Positions 17,987 through 28,216 of a stretch of DNA of 28,216 nucleotides are shown piece after piece; within the stretch, counting starts at the first letter, position 1; each line of letters opens with the position of its first letter. This DNA comes from Actinomortierella ambigua (Eukaryota > Mortierellomycota > Mortierellomycetes > Mortierellales > Mortierellaceae): the NCBI GenBank assembly GCA_016098155.1, contig JAAAJB010000468.1, positions 1 to 28,216 of the forward strand, written 5' to 3'. The position numbers and the translations under genes are program-made. Under the pieces are notes generated by a model. That model saw nothing but the letters and a program-made list of their open reading frames with translations, did no database searches and was not told the DNA's origin.

Positions 17987-20034
17987 TTAGACGACGGGGA
18001 CCTGCAGCAGCATGTTCTGCTTCTGGTTGGGGAGGTAAGTGACGTTCTTGGCGTGTGCCAGCGTCTGGGCAATCTCCTTCGAAGCCTCAATACGACGGAG
18101 CTGAATCAGACCCTCACCAGCCTTTGCCAGAGACTCCTGAATGATGGAAGCAGCGTGGCTATAGTTATGAAAATATGAGAGATTGAAGTTTGTGAATACG
18201 ACAGAGGAACAATAAAACAGAGGTTCAACAAAATGACCTTCAAAAAACAAGACTCTCCCGTTCAACTTACGCTTCACCCTCAGCGCGGATAATGGCAGCG
18301 TTCTTCTCCTGCTCAGCCTTCTCGACGATGAACTTGGCGCGCTCTATTGGGTATCACAAAATGAACACGAGGGGTCATGATACAGAGTGGTTAGTGAGTT
18401 GGTGTTTAGGAATAGCGCCCAAAGCCTTCGTTTTGCCCGAATTTCCAGCTAAACCAGTTTTTGTCGGGGGTTCGACTCTCTGCGTAACATACCAGCCTCC
18501 TGCTGGGCAATCTGCTTCTGCTCAACGGCGTTGGTGAAGTCACGACCGAACGTCATGGTGGTCTACATAGGTGATATGGATCCAGGAGAGTAAGGAAGAG
18601 GAAGAAAAGTAGAAGAGCGAGTTAGAGAAAGAATGCAACAACTTGACGGGTGTAAAAATGGGAGAAGAAGGCATTTTTGTCATTTTCATGAAACAAACAA
18701 ACAAAAAACACATACGATCGAGACATCCTCGAGCTCAATGTGGAACTCGCGGGCACGCTTGGCCAGGTCCTCGCGGATCTTGGACGAAACCAGCTCACGC
18801 TGGGTGATGAGCTCACCAGCATCAAACTGGGCGACAATCGACTTCAAGACTTCGTTACCGATCGAGGGAAGAACACGCTCGTCATAGTCCAGACCCAGGC
18901 CCTGGTAGATCGAGGGCAGGTTCTTGATGTCGGGACGGTGGAGGACACGGAGCGTCAGAGTGACCATCTGCATATCCTTCGAGCCGGTCGTGGTCGAGAT
19001 GTTGCGGGGCTTGGTGCGGACATCCATCAGAATGGCGCGCTGCAACCAGGGGACCAAGAAGTGGGTACCCTCACCAACGGGGTTGGACTTGACACCCTCC
19101 AGACGGTCGAAGATGACAGCACGGAAACCTCCCTGGACTAGAAGCGCACAAAGAATAGTCGAAGATGAACAAATGGAAGAGAATCGTGTCAGTTCCAAAA
19201 GAGTTTGATAGCGTTCAATTTTTTTGGAGGAAGGAGAGGACGGGAGATTGGTGGGAGAATGTCCACACGTCCAACTGCTGTTCCAGAGAAAAATGCCTAG
19301 TCAAACATCCTGCCCTCCCTGCTAGCCAAAGATCCCGCGCCCGAAAAGAACAGCGTTGCCTCTGCGCTCCATTGTGCACACAGCACAAGCTAATGTGCCC
19401 GATAAAATGGTGACACCTCACGTCGACAGAGGCTCTTGGGGCGAACAACGGCGCTGATAAATACCGATCTATGGGTAAAGGATACTACTCATGACCCGAG
19501 CTTTTGACTAAAAGGCAACAATGATGGTGCACAAGGCCAAAGAGTAAGGTAGTCTCGGGAAAGCAAGTTGCGTATAGTCAAGCGCGGAAGGGAGGGGAGG
19601 AATGATTTGGTTTTTTCCTTTTCGGGTGGTGATAGTCTGATATTTTCCGACGTTGGAGATTTTGAAATCATGCAGACAGAATGACAGCCGGAAGTTTTTG
19701 CCCGCACGGAATGTCCTGCCCTTTGGCATTAGCTGGTGAAAATGGGTGCTGAATGGTAGTCGCCGTTTGTCGGGTTGAGGTGGTTAAAGGGCAAGCAGTG
19801 TTATGTTTGGGGAGGGGGAAGGTGGTGGGGCTTGAAATTTTTGTTTTTCTTTTTTGTTGCATGCAGTAAGCAAGCTGATCAGGGGAGGGAAGAGGAGGGC
19901 GTGAGAGGATGGGGTGGGGAGACGAGAGAGAGGGCGGAGAGATACGGACCATCGTACATGGAGTATTGCAGGAAGCTAATACCCGCGCCAACAGGGATGG
20001 CGAACTTGATGGCAGCGTTAAGGATCTGGGCCAT
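17987..20034 (-). CDS. PHB1: Prohibitin-1 (mitochondrial inner-membrane scaffold, 273 aa)
   Basis: Five exons on the minus strand (20034-19950, 19137-18716, 18562-18493, 18343-18271, 18158-17987) total 822 nt, 273 residues plus stop, matching the usual length. With Phb2, prohibitin-1 forms ring complexes in the mitochondrial inner membrane that stabilise cristae and regulate the m-AAA protease. The N-terminal hydrophobic segment (about 4-27) is the membrane anchor. The SPFH/prohibitin domain follows (about 30-185; [39 protein letters not shown]), then the coiled coil (about 180-240; [17 protein letters not shown]). The tail VTYLPNQ...LLQVPVV matches Phb1 and not Phb2. The first intron is 812 nt, far longer than the others (112-153 nt). 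Confidence 0.95.
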
Positions 20035-20281
20035 GGTGGGAAGAAGGGATGCGTGAAGTGAAGGGATTGACGGACAGAGAAATCTCGAATAGTCCAGGTT
20101 TCTGTGTTTTGGGTGTTGGGCGGGGAGCGCAGAGCAGCGATCGTCCCGAGTCTGCCGCGTATTGCCCGACCTATTGCGTCACTGAAACTTTTTTTTCGGA
20201 TTTGCTGTACCCCAGTTGTGGGGTCAACAAACAAACGGCCTGTGCTTTGGTGTTTATACACCTTGCTTACCATAAGGTCGG

Positions 20282-20535
20282 CTACCGTGGGCGGCTTGCT
20301 GGTGGAGGGCCCATCCTGTCGCTCCTCTGAGCTGCATATGGATGGCGAGTGGGTAAATGCTTATGAGGAATAGGTTCACCGGGGTCCGTGGACTGCTTGG
20401 TGGGAGGTGTCGCCTCAGCAAAGAAATGATAGGATGAAGGACGAGAGAAAACACAGCTTTGATGTCATCCCATGGCCTATCCCATGGGAGATTCGTGAAC
20501 CACAGCTTTCTTAAGACTGTAGAAAGGGAGGCCAT
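20282..20535 (-). CDS. Uncertain small protein, possibly two exons (70 aa) or unspliced (93 aa)
   Basis: The ATG at 20535 (GCCATGGCC context) opens a frame whose first 27 residues (MASLSTVLRKLWFTNLPWDR and on) resemble the start of a small mitochondrial protein: basic, aromatic, with LPW. Read through, it ends at 20254 after 93 residues. If the 41-nt segment 20454-20414 is removed as an intron (GTGTTT...GCTGAG), it continues as a Pro/His/Arg-rich tail with KHLPTRHPYAAQR, ending at 20282. The donor is not the usual GTATG/GTAAG and the intron would be very short, so both models are weak. A loose similarity of the N-terminus to complex-I assembly factors of the NDUFAF2 type is only an impression. 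Confidence 0.28.
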
Positions 20536-20653
20536 GGCCGCTAATATCAAAGATGAGCCTACCAGAACAGAGTTCTTTCTTCAAATATACAAAACGGGTC
20601 ACCATGGTAAACCACTGGAATCAGTGCTGTTCATTGCGAGATGTAATAGGATC

Positions 20654-20791
20654 AAGGTGTGGTTCCATGCTTTACCTCAAGGTTTGTCTCAAGAATTATG
20701 TATATTCAGTCCTGATTCCCGGATTGTAAAATTACCCCTAGCGGATGGGCCACGAGGAAAGGTATGGTTCCACGCTTTTGGGTCAAGGCCT
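20654..20791 (+). repeat. Degenerate direct repeat upstream of the transporter gene
   Basis: AAGGTGTGGTTCCATGCTTT at 20654 and AAGGTATGGTTCCACGCTTT at 20759 (105 bp apart) differ at two of their first 20 bases, and both continue to a CAAGG. The pair lies 180-320 bp before the nitrate transporter ATG. A regulatory role is possible but unproven; it may be an old local duplication. Confidence 0.6.
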
Positions 20792-20969
20792 ATCTCTAGG
20801 GACATTCATTTTCTACCATGCTTCTGAAATTTCATAAATACACCAGTAGGGATTTGCCCTCTGGCCACCTTACAAGCACAAACGCAACGAGTCTTTTTTC
20901 GAGCAGTCGTCTTTTTCTTCTTCAGTTTCTTGATCTATCCCACCATTTTCAAATCTCAATCTAACCACC

Positions 20970-22843
20970 ATGGTCTTTTCCAAGATCTTCCCCAAAAGAA
21001 TCCTTGTGGATGAACATGGCCAAGCGACGAACATCAAGCTCCTGTCGTTCGGTCGGCCGCATATGAGGGCTTTACATCTCTCGTGGATCTCGTTCTTCAT
21101 TGCCTTCACAGGCTGGTTCGCCATCCCGCCACTCATGCCGACCATCAAAGCCGATATCAACCTCACTCCCAGCCAAATCTCCAATGCCAATATGACCAGT
21201 GTCAGCGCCACAATCCTGGCCCGGATAATTGTTGTAAGTCCAGGAGATTGACCATGTGAATGGCAACTATAGAGTAGGGGTGAGCACGCACACTTTGGTT
21301 TCGAACAAAAAGGATGCAGATGTCCCTCATATCGATTGTTCTTTTTTTTTTTTTTTTTTTTATCAATTTGGTATCAAAAGGGACCTCTATGTGATCGATA
21401 TGGCCCCAGGAGAGTGATGGCGGGCATACTTCTCTATGGTGCCTTGACGATCAGCATGACGGGACTCGTCTCAAGCGGCCCAGGCCTGATCACCATCCGC
21501 TTCTTCATCGGCATGATCGGCGCGACCTTTGTGCCGTGCCAATACTGGGCCTCCAAGATGTTTTCAGCCAATATTATCGGGACTGCCAACGCCCTCTGCG
21601 CGGGATGGGGCAACATGGGTGCCGGCGTGTCCTACTTCTTGATCCCTTGGCTCTACCACGCCTTCGCCCTCGTCGCACCCCCACATGTGGCCTGGCGCAT
21701 CACGTTTGTCGTGCCGGCCTGTCTCTGTATCCTCATGGCTGCCGCAGATATCTTCCTCGGGGATGATGTTCCCGACGCTGTGGCCGCCGTCGAAAAGTCT
21801 TGTTGGAAGCAACAACATCACAGCGGTGGTGGTGCGCATTCAGACCAAGGCCCTGGAAACAATGATGTTGAGAAGCTTGCGCTGCCTCAGATGGGCGCCA
21901 AAAGCGACTCTGTCCAAACGGAGGATGGTTCGTACGATAGTCCTCGGTTGGATGCAAAGATGACATTCACTACGAAGGCCGCTACTGGTGATGACGACTC
22001 CATTCGGGTCGCAAAACCCGTAACTGCAGACACAGCTTCGGCTACGTTACTGCCCAGCTCTCCCGGTCATGGCCCATCAGCCGTGGTCGAGACGCTGTCC
22101 CTGCTAAAGTGCCCTGCGGTGCTGATCCTGATGCTCCATTACGCCTGTTCGTTTGGCCTCGAACTGGCCGTCGACAACATCATTGGCGAGCTCTTTCACA
22201 CGCACTTTGAACTCTCGCAAACAATGTCTGGCATGCTGGGCTCCATCTTTGGGCTGATGAACATCTTTTCGCGCGTGTGTGGTGGCATCCTGGCCGATTA
22301 TGCCAACGCTCATATAGGCGAGGGCAACCAAGGCCGTATGTTGGTTCACTTTACCGTCTTGGTCTTTGAGGGACTCTTCCTAATTGGTTTCTCACTGTCG
22401 ATGGCTTCATTGAGATCCTCAATTGTTACTTTGGTGTTCTTCAGTTACTTTGTTCAGGCTGCGTGTGGGACTTGTTTTTGTAAGTCTTTCATCCATGAAG
22501 TCTGCATTTGCTCAATATTGACGTTCCCAAACTTGTCAATCTCAATCTAATATCTTTTTTTTTTATTATTTCCTTATGCTTGTTTCGCTTACAAAAAAAA
22601 AAAAAAGCAATAGTTCCTTTTGTCAATTTGAAGCACAGGGGAGCTCTGTATGGCCTCGTTGGCGCCGGTGGAAGTGTGGGATCCATCGCGTTCAACTATG
22701 TCTTTAAAGTATATGGAATCAACTATTCGGCTGCATTTCGCGTGAGTGGATATGTAGTGCTTGGAGCGGCAATGTTTACATGGCTGCTTAAAATCCAAGG
22801 CGGAATGCTTCATCAGCTTGTTTCCCAGAGGTTGAACCCATAG
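20970..22843 (+). CDS. nrtA: Nitrate/nitrite transporter, NNP family (CrnA/NrtA-like, 532 aa)
   Basis: Three exons (20970-21233, 21381-22479, 22608-22843) total 1599 nt. This is a major-facilitator membrane protein of the nitrate-nitrite porter family, which imports nitrate with protons across the plasma membrane. Both family signatures are present: AGWGNMG at 162-168 and GLVGAGGSVGS at about 470-480. Arginines at 85 (TM2, before GPLCDRYGPRR) and about 386 (TM8, NIFSRVCGG) match the two substrate-binding arginines known in NrtA. TM1 begins near residue 40, a hydrophilic loop at about 215-330 separates the two six-helix halves, and the C-tail is short. Intron 1 has a T20 run; the intron 2 acceptor follows a run of A, unusual but in phase. 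No nitrate or nitrite reductase gene is adjacent. Confidence 0.9.
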
Positions 22844-23023
22844 AGGTTTGGGTACACTATCTCGCCAATGGACACAAGTAACCCCCCCCCCTTTCAGAGG
22901 CAGCACATGGAGTCGCCAGAAATAGCACGCACAAAGCATAAATATAACGTTGAGGTGGGTTTAGAAACAGTAAAGAACGGGCAAACAGAGTTGCTATCCT
23001 TCATTTTTTTTGATTTTGGACTC
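22844..23023. other. Shared 3' flank of convergent transporter and PHAF1 genes
   Basis: Only 180 bp separate the convergent stop codons. They include a run of C (22882-22890) and an A/T-rich stretch around 22935-22950 suited to 3' end formation. Confidence 0.6.
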
Positions 23024-25768
<2,745 letters not shown>

Positions 25769-26539
25769 GGAGAAAATTATTCAAGGGTAATGAGTAGTGG
25801 GTTGAAAAGTGGAGGTTTTGTGTAAAGTTCAAACAAAGACATGAATGCAGCATTCCGCCCGTGGTCACGGGGCCAGACCACCCTTGCCTCGTCATGCACC
25901 CATTGAAAAAAAATAGCATGAAAGACTCGCGGTAATGCAAGAACCCTCTTGCCTATCCACAAATCTTGTCTACGCACAGGACACGAATAGTATCAAAGTA
26001 ATATCACTACTACCATTGGAGCATGTCCTTTCCTACTGGCGGCGCTGGGCAGCATGAGTGGGACAGTCATTAGTCAGGATGAAAACGAGACCCAAGACAG
26101 CGAGCGTGACCCGATAGACAGACTATAGACAGACTATCGGTCTGGCTGCTATTTTCATGAAGACAAATCACCCCTCCTCTCACTCATACAGCGCTTGTGC
26201 AGTCACTCGCTCCTACCCTGCAGACACCTTCCCAAGAGCGTATATGAACACTTGGACACTGTGGCCCCATTTGGTTGGGACAGCAATGCTAGATTGCTCA
26301 TGTCCACGTTGACCAAGCTGGGGAATGCTTATGTATGCATGGGTGCAGAGAGAGGAAGGGTCAGAAATATGTGAATGGTGGAGACAGGTGGATGATAAAG
26401 CTGTGGCCGACTGGTGAGTGGACTCTATTGCAGCGTAATCAATATGAGAGATAAAGTGTGAGCATTGGTCAACGTCGTCATCCATGTTCGTTGGGGACCA
26501 TTCCTCGACTCTTGGCAGCGTGAGCGAATGATAATGATA
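25769..26539. other. Intergenic between PHAF1 gene and right repeat arm
   Basis: This region contains the PHAF1 promoter and a minus-strand frame (26587-26213, 124 residues) that begins inside the repeat arm and runs outward. Its start (MKQEQLPLPL and on) sits where the outer copy has MTPEQHH. The rest is Ser/His-rich without a domain that I recognise. Confidence 0.45.
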
Positions 26540-27905
26540 ATGTTGCAGTGGTTGTGGTAGTGGTAGTGGCAGTTGTTCTTGTTTCATGTTGTGTGCATCG
26601 CGCGCAAGGTTCTATCCAGGGGAAAAGATGGGGTACATCAAAAGACACCATGTCAGCGGAGGATTATTTCGAAGTGTATATCATCCAGTCCACCAGAGTC
26701 ATCCATAGCATCGTTCATCAAGCGCCGTACCTTTGTGTGGTCGAAGACGAGTAAGGGCGACCCCCAACTATCTTGATACGAGACCGGCCCACAATTAGTT
26801 CCTGGATTTTGGGGTGAAAAGGCTAGGTGAAGGGCCAGTCGCAAGGTGACTCTCAGCGAGAGCACTTCACTATTTCAACATCTAGCAGGACTACATGTTC
26901 CAAACACTGGCGCTTCGAGCACATACCCTTGGAAGCTCAAGACAGCATAGGACTTGCTTATCATAATTAGTTAGCTGAATAAAGCCCGCACAAACGTACC
27001 ACGGCTACTGTTAGCTGGAACTGAAAGTTGTTGTAGTTGTCTTTATATTTTTATTGCCTCTATTCTTGTTTGTGTTCTGTTGTGTTTGATTGTTTAGATG
27101 TTGGAATAGAGAGGGGGATGGCAATGTAGTGATGTTTTTTTTGAGGAGGAGGGTGGTTGGCATAGGTGGAGTAATGGCCATGGTGGTAGTGGTGGTGGTT
27201 CTTTTTCTTTTTCTTTTGCTTTGATTCAATGAGGTATTGTTGGTGTAGTGGGGGTGCCGGTTGGGTGGTGGTTTGTATTGGGGAGGAAAATGTTTGGTAT
27301 AGGTGATAGTGATGATAGTGGAAGTGGAAGTGGAAATGGTGTTGTTCTGGTGTCATGCTTTGTGCATCCTATGCAAGGTTCTACTCAGGAATACGATGGA
27401 GTACATCAAAAGGTATTGTGTCAGTTGAGGGTCATATCTCAGCATACAATTGTATCATCCAATCCACCAGACTCTTTCATATTACCATACCTTTGTGTGG
27501 CCAAGCATGAGAAAGAGTGGCACCCCAGCTGTCTTGTTGCGAAGCCAACCCGCGAGTGTCTGAATGAGTGGAATCAAGGCGGTAGATGTGGCCTATGCAA
27601 CAACACAAGGAAGCAAAGTCGTTTAGCCATGAACTTGTCATCTCATTAACAGGACCACATGTTACAATCACTAGTGCTTCGAGCACATACCTTTGGAAGC
27701 TCAAGACAGCATATGATTGACTTGAAGAAGCCCGCACAAACGGGCTGCACCTTCTGGTAGCTGGCGCTGTTGATTATTTTTGTCTTTTCTTTGTTTTTTC
27801 TTTTTTCTTTTTTCTTTTTTCTTTTTTCTTTTTTCTTTTTTCTTTCTTCCTTTCTTTTTGTCTTTTTGTCTTTGTGTCTTTTTGTCTTTTCTTTTTTTTT
27901 CTTTT
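26540..27905. repeat. Right arm of the inverted repeat family, two copies
   Basis: The outer part (about 27020-27905) is the reverse complement of left-arm 1-885, including the purine/pyrimidine tract. The inner part (about 26560-27018) matches left-arm 887-1165 near its distal end and is also a diverged direct copy of the outer part (compare 26580-26760 with 27345-27510). The inner copy is more complete than its left-arm counterpart, so the two arms were not simply mirrored once. No enzyme of a transposon is seen. Confidence 0.85.
27477..27737 (-). CDS. Repeat-family open frame, right outer copy (86 aa)
   Basis: This is an open minus-strand frame within the repeat, containing CCCIGHIYRLDSTHSDTRGL and QQDSWGATLSHAWPHK. 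The left-arm copy of the same frame is broken by TAG at 232-234 and TGA at 373-375. Between 264 and 375 the two copies differ at six sites, all at the third codon position of this frame; four are silent. A diverged relative, QDSWGSPLLVFDHTK, is encoded by the inner copy (minus strand, about 26709-26753). AAAGGTATGG after the HK codons resembles a splice donor, so this may be one exon of a larger decayed gene. Function unknown. Confidence 0.25.
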   Translation of the reverse strand: MRASSSQSYAVLSFQRYVLEALVIVTCGPVNEMTSSWLNDFASLCCCIGHIYRLDSTHSDTRGLASQQDSWGATLSHAWPHKGMVI

Positions 27906-28216
27906 TTTTGTGGAGATGTGGAATTTGATGTAAAGAGTAGGTTGTGTTGGAGGATGATTGCCATGCCCTTTGGCGCAGTGTGGATGATGGTGATGGCTAT
28001 GCAGTCTTCATGGGCTGTTTGTGACAGGTGCGAGGGCAAGGCTTGGGTTGGATGAGTGAAAGACGGTGACCCAGGGAAGGGGAGTCTGGGGTTGTGACAG
28101 ATGTTTTGAAGAGTGCCAGGTTTGTTGTTGTTGTCAAGGAATTTGTTCTCTGAGGAGAGGAGGATCTGGTGAGGCTGGCAGTAGGCAGCGATGCAATGTG
28201 GTGTGAGAGCTCCTCC
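27701..28216 (-). CDS. Open frame running off the right edge, Lys-rich C-terminal part (172 codons)
   Basis: Reading from the window edge, the frame is open through about 105 non-repetitive codons (including AYCQPHQILLSSENKFLDNN and HTAPKGMAIILQHNLLFTS). It then passes a Lys/Glu/Arg-rich segment coded by the purine tract and ends ...LLQVNHMLS at 27703-27701. The left arm carries the same C-terminal tail with only silent differences. The true start lies outside the window if this is a gene. No domain is recognised, and the Lys-rich part could be fortuitous translation of a simple repeat. Confidence 0.3.
   Translation of the reverse strand, partial: GGALTPHCIAAYCQPHQILLSSENKFLDNNNKPGTLQNICHNPRLPFPGSPSFTHPTQALPSHLSQTAHEDCIAITIIHTAPKGMAIILQHNLLFTSNSTSPQKKEKKRKDKKTQRQKDKKKGRKKKEKRKKKKEKRKKKKQRKDKNNQQRQLPEGAARLCGLLQVNHMLS
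27906..28216. other. Unique sequence beyond the right repeat arm
   Basis: About 310 bp past the T-rich tract have no counterpart in the left arm, because the window starts inside the A-rich tract. Apart from the open minus-strand frame above, nothing is recognised. Confidence 0.6.

Larger units (their letters stand above)
20035..20969. promoter_or_regulatory. Divergent intergenic region: prohibitin and nitrate transporter promoters
   Basis: These 935 bp lie between divergent start codons. They hold the uncertain small frame (20282-20535) and the degenerate repeat pair. An AT-rich CATAAATA at 20833-20840 is about 130 bp before the transporter ATG and could be its TATA-like element. Nothing further is recognised. 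Confidence 0.5.

Noticed and set aside
18461..18485. GGGGGTTCGACTCTC inside a prohibitin intron, resembling a tRNA T-arm
   Set aside because: The flanking bases do not form a proper five-pair stem, and no A-box, anticodon arm or acceptor stem partner is seen.

Overview
The window looks like nuclear DNA of a filamentous fungus. The genes are split by short GT-AG introns with GTATG/GTAAG donors, promoters are pyrimidine-rich, TATA boxes can be seen, and the genes read cleanly as fungal or eukaryotic housekeeping families. Short introns, small secreted cysteine-rich proteins and the overall style fit an early-diverging (zygomycete-type, Mucoromycota) fungus best. That placement is an inference and cannot be proven here.

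Layout. Positions 1-1185 and about 26540-27905 hold copies of the same roughly 1.1-1.3 kb A-rich repeat family in opposite orientation, so the gene-bearing core sits between inverted arms; each arm holds two partial copies head to tail. The core holds, in order: a small secreted Cys-rich protein (2771-3007, +); an O6-alkylguanine-DNA alkyltransferase (3839-4518, +); a likely two-exon 72-residue small protein (4892-5158, +); a 3.4 kb region without a convincing gene, rich in GA/CT tracts; a MET30/SconB-type F-box/WD40 protein (8573-11034, +); a tandem pair of small secreted Cys-rich paralogues (11837-12142 and 12651-12983, -); a thioredoxin-UBX fusion (14439-15785, -); a TATDN1-type TatD nuclease (16017-17678, +); prohibitin-1 (17987-20034, -); a CrnA/NrtA-type nitrate transporter (20970-22843, +); and a PHAF1/UPF0183 homologue in nine exons (23024-25768, -).

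The genes do not form one pathway. Two links can be named: the alkyltransferase and TatD protein are both nucleic-acid maintenance or processing enzymes, and the F-box protein and the nitrate transporter both belong to nutrient-assimilation control (sulfur and nitrogen). No nitrate or nitrite reductase lies beside the transporter. The thioredoxin-UBX gene and the TatD gene are divergent across only 231 bp and may share a promoter.

I see no new multi-gene defence, biosynthetic or mobile system. The points most worth a second look are the thioredoxin-UBX architecture, the three-member secreted Cys-rich family, the frame-biased divergence between the inverted repeat arms, the split 72-residue gene, and the putative mitochondrial presequence on the alkyltransferase. 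All exon boundaries were read by eye from splice consensus, reading phase and family match. For the recognised multi-exon genes the summed exon lengths are multiples of three.
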